Below, one piece after another: positions 8,459-16,355 of a stretch of DNA of 64,000 nucleotides (the stretch's first letter is position 1; the number at the start of each line of letters is the position of its first letter). The DNA lies in assembly GCA_016188965.1 (NCBI GenBank), contig JACPGT010000002.1, positions 327,991-391,990 on the forward strand. The letters are read 5' to 3'. The stretch comes from Microcaldota archaeon (GTDB lineage Archaea > Micrarchaeota > Micrarchaeia > Norongarragalinales > Norongarragalinaceae). Under the pieces are notes generated by a model, which did not search any database, was not told where the DNA came from, and was given only the letters and a program-made list of their open reading frames with translations. Made by a program: the position numbers and the translations under genes.

Positions 8459-9193
8459 TTATTTTTTGGCGTTTTTCCATAATTCGTCGAAGTAGGCCGC
8501 GAAGCTGTCGCGGACTTTTGGGTCTTGGACGACGAAGCACGCGAGGGTGGAGCCGATTACGTTGATCAGGACGGTGTCGCGGTAGATTTCGATCCAACTG
8601 GCGGTGGCGACGGGGTTCCGCATGTAGCGGACTTGGCTAAGCCGGAGTTTTTCGCGTTTTTTGCCGTAGGGCCGCGCGTCGGCGTTGTAGATGATTTGGA
8701 GCGCGCAGCCTTTGGCTTCGCGTCGGTGGTGGAAGTCCAGCAGGAACGCTTCCATCCGTTCGTTGGCCGCCGCGGGAGCGCCTTGGACGCGCATCACGTC
8801 GCCAGGCGCCATGTCGGCCAGGATTTTTTCGCGGAGGAGCCGGAAGGCATGGATGCCTTCGTGCATGCCGGCGTGCATGGGTTCCTGGGGCCGGATGGCG
8901 TTCAGTGCGGGTACGACCGCTTCGATCCTGCGGCGTTTTTCCTCGACGACGTCCAGCAGGGTTTCTGGCGGGAGGGCTTGGTAGTAGTGCCGTGCGTTGC
9001 GAACGATGGTGGATACCAGGCCTTTTTCAAGGAGGCGTTCCAATGCGGCGTAGGCGCGGGAGCGGTGCAGTCCGGTCTTGCCGGCGAGGGGTCCGGCGGT
9101 GGTCGGCCCGCTTTCCAGGAGGCCGACGTAGGCGGCCGTCTCGTTTTCCGTCAGGCCCAAGCCGCGCAACGCATCCCATTGGCCCCGGTCCAT
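8459..9193 (-). CDS. TrmB-family transcriptional regulator
   Basis: A 244-residue regulator with an N-terminal TrmB winged helix (residues 8-75). LGLTENETAAYVGLLESGPTTAG is the start of the wing domain and GLHRSRAYAALERLLEKGLV the recognition helix. YYQALPPETLLDVVEEKRRRIEAVVPAL is the usual linker and coiled coil. The C-terminal effector domain lacks the long sugar-binding extension of classic TrmB, so the ligand is unknown. A TTTTTATTTAAG TATA element lies upstream, next to a GTCCT-N7-AGGAC palindrome. The divergent neighbour at 9282 is a likely target besides the gene itself. Confidence 0.85.
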   Translation of the reverse strand: MDRGQWDALRGLGLTENETAAYVGLLESGPTTAGPLAGKTGLHRSRAYAALERLLEKGLVSTIVRNARHYYQALPPETLLDVVEEKRRRIEAVVPALNAIRPQEPMHAGMHEGIHAFRLLREKILADMAPGDVMRVQGAPAAANERMEAFLLDFHHRREAKGCALQIIYNADARPYGKKREKLRLSQVRYMRNPVATASWIEIYRDTVLINVIGSTLACFVVQDPKVRDSFAAYFDELWKNAKK

Positions 9194-9229
9194 ATGCTTT
9201 CTTCTGGACCCGGCTTAAATAAAAATGTT

Positions 9230-9246
9230 GTCCTATTTGGGAGGAC
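9230..9246. promoter_or_regulatory. GTCCT-N7-AGGAC palindrome in divergent promoter
   Basis: A perfect 5-bp inverted repeat with 7-nt spacer sits in the 88-bp region between the TrmB gene and the divergent membrane protein gene. It adjoins the leftward TATA box (about 9212-9222) and the AT-rich rightward element (9248-9257). The position fits an operator for the TrmB-type regulator. Confidence 0.4.
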
Positions 9247-9281
9247 GAAAATTAATAGGGGGTTGGGCTCACCATCGGCTC

Positions 9282-9587
9282 ATGACGTCTTTCCAGGATG
9301 CGTTCTCCGAGGGCACCATCGTAAGCCTCGTGTTTGTCCTCGTGTTGGGGGATTTCTTCGTGGGAACGGCGGGCCGGGCTTCCGACAGTTTCTGGGTCTG
9401 GTCGCTTGGTTCAATCATAGCGGTGCCCATGGCGGTTCTCAAGGGTCTTTCGGGAGTCTTTCCGCTTTTCGGCCCGGTGGCGGCGTTGCTTGCGCTGGGT
9501 CTTTTCGTCCAACTGAAGGATTCGTTGGGAAGCGGCGTCTACGCCGCGATCCTCATCGGCGCCGTCCTCTTGGGCCTGGGCGTCTGA
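9282..9587 (+). CDS. Three-helix membrane protein
   Basis: A 101-residue hydrophobic protein from the ATG at 9282 (MTSFQDAFSEG). Hydrophobic segments lie at about residues 10-28, 38-65 and 75-100, so about three membrane helices. No known family signature. It is divergent from the TrmB-like regulator with a shared promoter region containing a palindrome, so it may be controlled by it. An AT-rich AAAATTAATA about 25 nt before the ATG is the likely TATA box. Confidence 0.6.
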   Translation: MTSFQDAFSEGTIVSLVFVLVLGDFFVGTAGRASDSFWVWSLGSIIAVPMAVLKGLSGVFPLFGPVAALLALGLFVQLKDSLGSGVYAAILIGAVLLGLGV

Positions 9588-9593
9588 CGGTGC

Positions 9594-10649
9594 TTACGTG
9601 GTTCCGTTGGCCGCGTTGGCGGTCTGGTTGCGGATGGCGGCGAGGATTTCGGGCGGCAGGGTGGGTTCGGGCAGGCCTTTGCAGAGTTCGGGACGCAGGT
9701 CGCAGATGGCGCGTTGGAGTTGGTCTGCGTCGCGGACTTTGGTGATGTATTGGCAGTCGATGACGAATGTGGGCGCGCCGGTGACGCCGTAAAGGTCGGC
9801 GGCGGCTTCGCTTTCGTCCAAGGCGGCTTCTCCATTCTGTTCGATGCAGAGGGCTCCGTCGGATTGGGTGAGGTTGAGCACGTCGCGGTTCTCATCCAGC
9901 GTGTGGATGTCCAGGCATCGTTGTTGGAGGGCCAGTTTGTCGCCGAATTTGAGGCGGGTCGCGTTGGCGGCGTCGCCGGAGAGCGTGGAGAACTGCGCGT
10001 CGCGGCCAGCGTCGTTGTAGCGCGTGCCGTTGGCATAGTACACGGGCCGGCAGAATGCGCAGGTGGGCGAGTAGAATTCTTCGACGTTGACTTTGCCGGA
10101 TTCCTGGCAGCTGGTGTTCTGGATGACTTTGGCCGTGGCGGGTGGGTAGGCCGTCACGCCGTCGTCGGATTCCTGGAGGGCGAATTGGAGCTGGGCGAGG
10201 GAGTTGAAGAAGCCGACGAGTTTGGAGTTGGACGACAAGTCTGATTTGCCGGCGAAGAAGACCGGGACGTTGCGCACGCCGGAAGCCAAGGCGGCGCGGG
10301 GGTTGTCCTTGATGTCGACGACGTTGAGGCCGATGCCTTGCTGGGCGAGGATCTGGCGGGTCTGGTCAACGCTGTTGAGCATGTAGTTGTTGTTGCAGAA
10401 GGTACAGGATGAATCGTAGAACAGCACGACTTTGGCCGTGACTTGCAGTTCCTGGATTTTCTGCTCGAGGCTCTGGATGCGCGAAGTTAGCGATGAAAGC
10501 AAAGCGGCGTTGTTGCCGTTGGACTGCAGGTCGGCGATTTTGGCGTTGAGGGTTCCGAGTTGGCTGAAGGAGTAGAACGAAGAGGCGAGTACGACTACGA
10601 GGATGACGGCCAACGCGGCGTAAATCATGGTATTCTGTCCGTTCGTCAT
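9594..10649 (-). CDS. Membrane-anchored tandem thioredoxin-fold protein
   Basis: A 351-residue envelope thiol-redox protein. One N-terminal membrane helix (residues 8-28) is followed by a coiled coil (about 30-72). A first thioredoxin-like domain has active site CTFC (about 82-85), and a second, DsbA-like one, has CAFC (about 197-200) plus the cis-Pro-like GVTGAPTFVID. Extra Cys pairs (CQES, CLDIH, CIEQ, CDLRPELC) suggest structural disulfides. It would act outside the membrane as a disulfide oxidase or isomerase. AAAATATAAA upstream on this strand is a good TATA box. Two redox centres in one chain allow relay between domains, which is inference. Confidence 0.8.
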   Translation of the reverse strand: MTNGQNTMIYAALAVILVVVLASSFYSFSQLGTLNAKIADLQSNGNNAALLSSLTSRIQSLEQKIQELQVTAKVVLFYDSSCTFCNNNYMLNSVDQTRQILAQQGIGLNVVDIKDNPRAALASGVRNVPVFFAGKSDLSSNSKLVGFFNSLAQLQFALQESDDGVTAYPPATAKVIQNTSCQESGKVNVEEFYSPTCAFCRPVYYANGTRYNDAGRDAQFSTLSGDAANATRLKFGDKLALQQRCLDIHTLDENRDVLNLTQSDGALCIEQNGEAALDESEAAADLYGVTGAPTFVIDCQYITKVRDADQLQRAICDLRPELCKGLPEPTLPPEILAAIRNQTANAANGTT

Positions 10650-10797
10650 GCTGGAAACACCCTGGAAAATGCGGATTGTGTGTTGAAAATACGGGTCGGA
10701 AGCGGTTTATATTTTCTTCTTTGGCGTCTTTCTCTCGCAAACCGTTAAATTCGTCTGACGGTTCATGATGTTGGACTCGCGGGGGAGGCCGTTATTC

Positions 10798-10905
10798 ATG
10801 AAATGGAAGTGTGGCGTGTGCGGGTACATCCATGAAGGGGACCAGCCTCCGGATCAATGCCCGGTGTGCGGTTCGCCGAAGGAACAATTCAGCGAAGTGG
10901 GCTGA
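10798..10905 (+). CDS. Rubredoxin-like mini iron protein
   Basis: A 35-residue protein with CGVC at residues 5-8 and CPVC at 21-24: the two knuckles of a rubredoxin-type mononuclear iron site, as in the C-terminal domain of rubrerythrin (KWKCGVCGY...P...CPVCGSP). The start ATG at 10798 has GGAGG 8 nt upstream and a TTAAAT element before that. It is shorter than free-standing rubredoxins (about 50 residues), lacking the middle loop. It is divergent from the envelope thiol-redox gene, so an electron-transfer role with that system is possible but unproven. Confidence 0.75.
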   Translation: MKWKCGVCGYIHEGDQPPDQCPVCGSPKEQFSEVG

Positions 10906-11063
10906 CGTTCAACCGGTTTGCGTTGTCCGTTCGGAGCCGGTTGCCGTTGTTTGACCCGGTCCACGGCTTTCTTTAGGTCATTCCGATTTTGCCCGGCCTT
11001 CCGGCAGTATTAAATCAGTTCCGGGTTTTGTTTTTACTCATGGCCCTTCGCAAGGAGCAATCC

Positions 11064-11630
11064 ATGCCGCATCCGGTCCAGCCTATCTTGGACGCGCTTT
11101 CGCCTTTGGGCGTGGAGTTGCATCATCAAGTGGAGCCAAGCGAGCTTGTGGAACATGTCGGGTTGGAAAACCTGCCGGGCGGAATCAAGGCGCGGCTTTC
11201 AGGGCAACACTCGGATTCCGTCATCACGTTTTCGTTGGGGGACTCTGCGGATGCCAACACGTTCGTATGGAACGGTGCCAAGCCCACGACGGGGCTGAAA
11301 CGCGTTGGGTGGCATTTGGCGCGTCTGCATCATTATTTCAGGGCGATGGATGCGTTGGATGAAACGAAGGAATCCTATCGTCACCGTCTTTCTGAAGCGG
11401 TTCGCAGCGTCCATCCGGATTTGAAGGTCAACGTGAGTTTCGGTCGGCGTCCGGGCGAGGGTTTCGTTCCGGTCCATCACGTCGTCATCTATTCGGACAC
11501 GCCACATGGGCGGACGTTCATCCAGAACTTTCATGCGGGAATGCAGGACGTTACCAGCGTGGATTCCTATGAGGCGTGGAAGTCGCGCCCCAAAGGCATC
11601 TGGAAATGGCTTTCCGGCATCTTGGACTGA
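11064..11630 (+). CDS. Hypothetical protein, 188 residues
   Basis: I do not recognise this protein. The start at 11064 (MPHPVQPILDAL) is chosen because AAGGAG lies 6 nt upstream; an ATG at 11040 is in frame. It is soluble and mixed alpha/beta, with no signal peptide. A His-rich centre (HHYFRAMDAL, VHHVVIYSD) is seen. Its layout of a short N-terminal domain, then a helix YRHRLSEAVRSVHP followed by a beta-rich tail, loosely resembles the 18927 gene (ALKDRLRETHPG then RYHEF), but similarity is too weak to claim homology. A TATTAAAT box lies near 11010. tRNA-Gln follows. Confidence 0.55.
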   Translation: MPHPVQPILDALSPLGVELHHQVEPSELVEHVGLENLPGGIKARLSGQHSDSVITFSLGDSADANTFVWNGAKPTTGLKRVGWHLARLHHYFRAMDALDETKESYRHRLSEAVRSVHPDLKVNVSFGRRPGEGFVPVHHVVIYSDTPHGRTFIQNFHAGMQDVTSVDSYEAWKSRPKGIWKWLSGILD

Positions 11631-11684
11631 GTCAAGGATTCCCGGCGGGTATTTATTACTCCCCTGACCACTAATAATTTCGAT

Positions 11685-11787
11685 AGCCCCGTCGTCTAGT
11701 GGTCAAGGATAGCAGCCTCTGGAGCTGTGGACAGCGGTTCGAATTGTTCGATGGTTAGTATCGGGCACGAAAATCCGCTCGGGGCTA
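11685..11787 (+). tRNA. tRNA-Gln(CTG) with a 30-nt intron in the T-loop
   Basis: The acceptor stem AGCCCCG/CGGGGCT pairs perfectly, with discriminator A. The anticodon loop CTCTGGA gives anticodon CTG. The T arm AGCGG-TTCGAAT-CCGCT is only complete after removing 11744-11773. That insert forms a textbook bulge-helix-bulge: outer helix AGCGG/CCGCT, 4-bp central helix TTCG/CGAA, AAT bulges on opposite strands, and an inner 8-bp hairpin TGTTCGAT/ATCGGGCA (two G-U pairs). Cutting after the second base of each bulge restores TTCGAATCCGCT exactly. Position after base 58-59 is non-canonical. Confidence 0.93.
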
Positions 11788-11817
11788 TATTTCCAGTATG
11801 AATTCATAGGTGATTTC

Positions 11818-12054
11818 GTGGGACGTATCAAGGGAAGACACATCAAGACGGCTGCCAACGCGCTGATCAAGCACTACGAGGCCCAGTTGTCGGCTGATTT
11901 CGAGCAGAACAAGCTCGTCGTCCGCCAGTTGAACCTGCTTCCGGGCAGCAAGAAGGAACGCATGAAGCTGGCCGGCGAAGTGACGTCCATCATGGCCCGC
12001 CGCGCCCCTAAGCCTGCTTCGGTTGCTGCCGTAAAACCGCAGGCAAACCCTTAA
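11818..12054 (+). CDS. rps17e: Ribosomal protein eS17 (S17e)
   Basis: A 78-residue archaeal S17e protein of the small ribosomal subunit: MGRIKGRHIKTAANALIKHY is the conserved N-terminus, followed by F-x-x-NK. The start is a GTG at 11818 with GGTGAT just upstream. The usual archaeal length is 60-70; the Pro/Ala/Lys tail is slightly extended. It lies 31 nt after tRNA-Gln and about 110 nt before pyrB, and could be read from the tRNA promoter. Confidence 0.93.
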   Translation: MGRIKGRHIKTAANALIKHYEAQLSADFEQNKLVVRQLNLLPGSKKERMKLAGEVTSIMARRAPKPASVAAVKPQANP

Positions 12055-12166
12055 AACGAAACTTCCCGTAAGCCAATCCGAACGAAAAAACCGTTTTTGC
12101 GGCTTGCCGAGGATTCGTGGCTGAAGGCTGCGGTGCGGTTGGAGACTTTGTTGAGGCTTTAGCGTC

Positions 12167-13063
12167 ATGGACCTGATTACCACTCGCACGTTGTCCAAGG
12201 CCTTCATCGAGGACATCCTCCAGAAAGCCCAGGGGTACGAGAAAGCCGCGCGAGCGAAGAAGAATTTGACCGTGTTGAAGGGCAAGACGCTGGCCACCTT
12301 GTTTTTTGAACCCTCTACGCGTACGCAGATGTCGTTCCAGGCCGCTATGTTGCGCCTGGGTGGCAACTTCGTGGGTTTTTCCGATCCGAAATCCACATCG
12401 GCGTCCAAAGGCGAGACGTTGGCGGACACCATCCGCGTAGTGGAAGGTTACGCGCATGCCATCGTAATGCGCCACGCCGTGGAAGGCGCGCCGGCAAGAG
12501 CTGCCGAATTGACGGATTTGCCCGTCATCAATGCCGGCGACGGGTCGAACCAGCACCCCAGCCAGGCGTTGTTGGATCTTTTCACGCTCCAGCAGGAAAA
12601 AGGCAAGATTGACGGCCTCACGGTCCTTCTCGCCGGCGACCTCAAGTACGGCCGCACCGTTCACTCGCTGATGTATGCCTTGTCGCATTACGACGTGGAC
12701 ATCCAGTTGTTCTCGCCGCCGAGCCTCAAGATGCCGGAGTCCATTGTCAACGACGTCAAGGAGCGCGTGTCGGTCAAGGAAGTGACGGATTTCGGTGATG
12801 CGGACGTGGTGTATGCCACGCGCGTGCAGCGGGAACGCTTTGCCGACGCCGAGGAATACCAGCGCAGCTTATACACGATTGACGAGGCGATGCTTTCCAA
12901 GATCAAGTCGGATGCCATCATCCTGCACCCGTTGCCGCGCGTGAAGGAAATCGCGCCGGAAGTCGACTTGGATTCCCGCGCCAAATACTTCCAGCAGAGT
13001 TTCTACGGCGTGCCCACGCGCATGGCCATCCTGGAAACGCTCATCGGTGCTTCAAATGATTGA
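12167..13063 (+). CDS. pyrB: Aspartate carbamoyltransferase, catalytic chain
   Basis: A 298-residue ATCase catalytic subunit, making N-carbamoyl-L-aspartate in step 2 of pyrimidine synthesis. The carbamoyl-phosphate loop FFEPSTRTQMSF (about residue 45) and the 80s loop SASKGETLADT with the catalytic Ser/Lys are intact. HPSQALLDLFT, GDLKYGRTVHSL and the C-terminal HPLPRV-EI are also present. Length is normal. Its last codons overlap the start of pyrI, so the two chains are made together as the c3/r2 holoenzyme. First gene of the pyr operon. Confidence 0.97.
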   Translation: MDLITTRTLSKAFIEDILQKAQGYEKAARAKKNLTVLKGKTLATLFFEPSTRTQMSFQAAMLRLGGNFVGFSDPKSTSASKGETLADTIRVVEGYAHAIVMRHAVEGAPARAAELTDLPVINAGDGSNQHPSQALLDLFTLQQEKGKIDGLTVLLAGDLKYGRTVHSLMYALSHYDVDIQLFSPPSLKMPESIVNDVKERVSVKEVTDFGDADVVYATRVQRERFADAEEYQRSLYTIDEAMLSKIKSDAIILHPLPRVKEIAPEVDLDSRAKYFQQSFYGVPTRMAILETLIGASND

Positions 13064-13520
13064 TCCGAAAGAAAGCGCATATCTGAAAGCCAAGAAGATT
13101 GAGACGGGCACCGTGATTGACCACGTGCCGAAAGGCATGGCCCTCAAGGTGCTGCGCGTGTTGGGCATCGAGGATGATTTTCCCGGCACCGTCACCGTCC
13201 TGATGAACGTGCCGTCGTCGCATTACGGCTTCAAGGACATCATCAAGATCGAAGGCCGCTTACTGGCAAAGAAGGAAATCGCCAAGATGGCCTTGATGGC
13301 GCCAGCGGCCACCGTCAACACCATCCAGAACTTCACCGTGGTGGACAAATACGTCGTGCAGGTTCCCTCCGTTTTGGAAGGCGTGGTCATGTGCCCGAAT
13401 CCGACGTGCATCACGCGTTCGGAAGGCACGCCGCGGTTGTTGGTCGAAAATGCTTCACCCGTGCGGCTGCGCTGTGCGTATTGCGAGAAAGTCTATGGCG
13501 ATAAGGACATCACGTATTAA
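13056..13520 (+). CDS. pyrI: Aspartate carbamoyltransferase, regulatory chain
   Basis: A 154-residue ATCase regulatory subunit. The allosteric domain contains GTVIDHVPKGMALKVLRVLGI, the nucleotide site. The C-terminal zinc domain has CPNPTC and CAYC as the four-Cys zinc site that contacts PyrB. The ATG at 13056 overlaps the pyrB stop and has GGTG 7 nt upstream; a GTG at 13047 is in frame. It confers CTP/ATP control in known homologues. Confidence 0.96.
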   Translation: MIDPKESAYLKAKKIETGTVIDHVPKGMALKVLRVLGIEDDFPGTVTVLMNVPSSHYGFKDIIKIEGRLLAKKEIAKMALMAPAATVNTIQNFTVVDKYVVQVPSVLEGVVMCPNPTCITRSEGTPRLLVENASPVRLRCAYCEKVYGDKDITY

Positions 13521-13570
13521 TTCACGCAATCGATCGATGTGCGGGGAAAATTGCAGGAGCTGACATTTGC

Positions 13571-14284
13571 ATGTTCCGGGATCGGATGGAGAACGAAGCG
13601 CAACTGCGCAACAGCCGCCTCATCTTGGCGTTGGATGAGCCGGATTTCAAGAAAGCCTTCACCGTCTTGAAGAAAAGCGCCAAATACTTGTTGGCCGTCA
13701 AGCTGCATCCGGAAATGCCGGCGATTTGGGGCAAGAAACCCGCCGCAATCGTGGCCAAATTCCACCAACTCGTTCCCTTCGTCATCCTTGACGCTAAGCT
13801 TGCCGACATCGGTTCCAGCAACGCGTTCAAATCCGAGTACCACTTCCAACAAGGCTACGACGCTATTATTTGTCACGGATTCCCGGGCAAGGAAAGCGTC
13901 CAGGCCGTCCAGACTGTCGCCCAATCGCCTGCACTGGCCGTCAGTGGCCCTCGCGGCGTCTTTTTGTTGGCCGCCATGACGTCCCCGGGCCACTTATTTT
14001 CCGAAGTCACGGCGCAGAAATTGGCGCAAATGGCGCAAGAGCTCAACGTGGACGGCATCGTCGCACCAGGCAACCAATACGACCTGTTGGCCAAAATCCA
14101 CTCCTTTGCTCCGCAAATTCCTATCCTGTCGCCGGGCATCGGCACGCAAGGCGGCGATGCCAAATTGGCCGCGCAAAGCGGCACGAAGTGCGCCATTGTC
14201 GGCCGCTCTATTTTGAACGCCGAAAAACCGGGTCTGGAGGCACGGCGGATGTGCCAGGCCATCAACGAGGTTCTCACATTATGA
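13571..14284 (+). CDS. pyrF: Orotidine 5'-phosphate decarboxylase
   Basis: A 237-residue OMP decarboxylase producing UMP, the last step of the pathway. RLILALDEPDF gives the first barrel strand. VILDAKLADIGSSN carries the catalytic D-x-K-x-x-D (with the Lys equivalent a little upstream, AVKLH). GIVAPGNQ and ILSPGIGTQGGD are the phosphate-gripping end. The stop overlaps the pyrE start (ATGA). GGAG lies upstream of the ATG at 13571. It is of the archaeal short type. Confidence 0.94.
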   Translation: MFRDRMENEAQLRNSRLILALDEPDFKKAFTVLKKSAKYLLAVKLHPEMPAIWGKKPAAIVAKFHQLVPFVILDAKLADIGSSNAFKSEYHFQQGYDAIICHGFPGKESVQAVQTVAQSPALAVSGPRGVFLLAAMTSPGHLFSEVTAQKLAQMAQELNVDGIVAPGNQYDLLAKIHSFAPQIPILSPGIGTQGGDAKLAAQSGTKCAIVGRSILNAEKPGLEARRMCQAINEVLTL

Positions 14285-14979
14285 CGACTACGACGCAAAC
14301 CGTGGCCTTGAAGCCGTACCAAATCCAGCTCGTCGAATTCCTCTTAGCCCAGGGTGTACTGCAGTTCGGCGAGTTCAAGCTTAAATCCGGGCGATTGAGT
14401 CCGTATTACTACAACGCGCGCAACCTGAACACGGGCGAGGCTCTGTCCAAGATCGGCCAAGTCTATGCGGAAAAAATCGCGTCGGATCTCAAAGAGACGA
14501 ACGTTATTTTCGGACCCGCTTACGCCGGCATCCCACTGGTTGCCGCAACCGGCGTGCAATTGGCCCAGATGGGCAAGAACGTCCGCGTGGCGTACGACCG
14601 CAAGGAAGCGAAAACGTACGGCGATGCTAAGACCGGCTCGGTCATCATGGGCGACGTCAAAGCGGGCGACCACGTCTTGCTGGTCGACGACATGGTCACC
14701 ACCGGTGGCACTAAGCTGGAAGTCAAGGACAAGATTTTGCAGAACATTCCCGGGGTGAACTTCGTCGGTATCCTCGTCGTGTTCGACCGTAAAGAGAAGG
14801 ACGATGCCGGCGTGTATTCCGGCGACGCGCTCAAGGCCGCTGGCCTGCCGCTTCATAGCGTGTTGAACGCTCCGGACTTGTTCGAGTACTTGCACAACCG
14901 CGACGTCGGAGGCAAGGTCCACGTGAACGACGCGCATTACGCCGCGTTTCAGGCGTACCGCAAGCTTTACGGGGCGTAA
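14281..14979 (+). CDS. pyrE: Orotate phosphoribosyltransferase
   Basis: A 232-residue enzyme that joins orotate and PRPP to OMP. It has the N-terminal FGEFKLKSGRLSPYYYNAR (orotate end), the flexible DRKEAKTYG loop with catalytic Lys, and the PRPP motif HVLLVDDMVTTGGTK. The start ATG at 14281 overlaps the pyrF stop by 4 nt, so translation is coupled. The frame is open far upstream inside pyrF, but that part is a shadow. The length is slightly above typical archaeal PyrE. Confidence 0.96.
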   Translation: MTTTTQTVALKPYQIQLVEFLLAQGVLQFGEFKLKSGRLSPYYYNARNLNTGEALSKIGQVYAEKIASDLKETNVIFGPAYAGIPLVAATGVQLAQMGKNVRVAYDRKEAKTYGDAKTGSVIMGDVKAGDHVLLVDDMVTTGGTKLEVKDKILQNIPGVNFVGILVVFDRKEKDDAGVYSGDALKAAGLPLHSVLNAPDLFEYLHNRDVGGKVHVNDAHYAAFQAYRKLYGA

Positions 14980-14984
14980 GATTC

Positions 14985-16355
14985 ATGTCGCCTGGTGGGC
15001 GTTTCCTTCTCACGCACGCCCGCATCGTGGCGCACGGCAATTCCTTGCAGGACGCCGAAATCTTAGTCGAGGGCGAAAGAATCGCGGGCGTAGGCAAACC
15101 CGGCGAATTGCATGTCCCAACGGATGCCATCGTCGTGGATGTGCGCAAACACCTTGTTCTGCCTGGTTTGATCGACCCCCATGTCCATTTGCGGGATTCC
15201 GGCGTGCCCCATGCGGAAGAGCGGCAGAAGGAAGACTTCGTTTCCGGAACGAAGGCCGCCGTTGCAGGAGGCGTGACGACCGTCTTGGACATGCCGAACA
15301 CTCTTCCGCCCACGACGAGCTTGGCGGCGTTTAAAACCAAGCGCGACCATGCGGCAAAAACCTCATTTTGCGATTTCGGTTTGTATGCCGGCGCGGCCCA
15401 AGACAACCTAGCGGCGGTTCCGGCCATGATCCGGGCCGGTGCGGTGGCGTGCAAGATGTACGTCGGCTCGTCCACGGGCAATCTGTTGGTCGCGGAAAGC
15501 ACTTTGGAAGAGACATTCTTTAAATCCGCGGCCGAGAACGACTACGTCCTGGCCATCCATGCCGAAGACCAGGCGTGCCTAGAAAAGCATGCCGCGTTCT
15601 ACGACGACAAGAAAGCGCCGCGCCACAACGAGGTGCGGCCGCCGGAGTGCGCGGAACTGGCCGTTGCGCGCGCGATCAGCTTTGCCCGCACGTATCGGAC
15701 CAAAACGTACGTCTGCCATTCTTCCACGGCCGCCGAAGCCGGTTTGATCCGCGCCGCCAAAGCGGAAGGACTGCCGGTTTTCATGGAAGTCGCGCCGCAT
15801 CATTTGTTCTTCGACCAATCCGAGCACGACGTGCAGCACAACCGCGTACGGATGAACCCGCCGTTGCGCTCCAGAGCCGACGTTAAGGCCCTCTGGACCG
15901 CGCTGAACGACGGCACCGCGGACACCATCGGGACGGACCACGCGCCGCACACGTTGGAACAAAAAAGAAAACCATATTGGGAGGCGCCGTCGGGCGTGCC
16001 GGGTTTGGAGACGGTGCTGCCGTTGTTGGTCACCGCTGCGTTGGGGGAAAAGACGACTCTTGAGCGCGTGCAGCAGTTGTGTTGCCAGAATCCGGCCCGC
16101 ATCTTCGGCCTGCAAGGAAAAGGCCGGCTGGAAGCCGGGTGCGATGCGGATTTGGTTTTCGTGGATTTGGACGTCGAAAAGGCGGTCGGTGAGTCGACTT
16201 TATTCACGCGGTGTGGCTGGTCGCCGTATGCGGGAATGCGGCTACGCGGATGGCCTCTAAAAACGTATTTAAGAGGCCGTTTGGTTTTTGATCGCGGCCA
16301 ACCGTTTGGTCATTTTGGAAAAATGGTTTCTCCTTTACAAACGAATACGGCGTAA
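14985..16355 (+). CDS. pyrC: Dihydroorotase
   Basis: A 456-residue class I (PyrC/AllB-like) dihydroorotase of the amidohydrolase fold. GLIDPHVHLRD is the metal-binding HxH. The carboxylated-Lys position is within GAVACKMYVGSSTG. Later metal His residues lie in AIHAED and YVCHSSTAAE, and TIGTDHAPH carries the catalytic Asp. It starts 5 nt after pyrE. Its last 21 nt overlap the end of the convergent gene at 16335, so the pyr operon is physically interrupted here. Confidence 0.94.
   Translation: MSPGGRFLLTHARIVAHGNSLQDAEILVEGERIAGVGKPGELHVPTDAIVVDVRKHLVLPGLIDPHVHLRDSGVPHAEERQKEDFVSGTKAAVAGGVTTVLDMPNTLPPTTSLAAFKTKRDHAAKTSFCDFGLYAGAAQDNLAAVPAMIRAGAVACKMYVGSSTGNLLVAESTLEETFFKSAAENDYVLAIHAEDQACLEKHAAFYDDKKAPRHNEVRPPECAELAVARAISFARTYRTKTYVCHSSTAAEAGLIRAAKAEGLPVFMEVAPHHLFFDQSEHDVQHNRVRMNPPLRSRADVKALWTALNDGTADTIGTDHAPHTLEQKRKPYWEAPSGVPGLETVLPLLVTAALGEKTTLERVQQLCCQNPARIFGLQGKGRLEAGCDADLVFVDLDVEKAVGESTLFTRCGWSPYAGMRLRGWPLKTYLRGRLVFDRGQPFGHFGKMVSPLQTNTA

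Noticed and set aside
8525..9745. Long rightward frame over the TrmB gene
   Set aside because: It is a shadow frame of the GC-rich TrmB gene; the leftward protein has clear family motifs.
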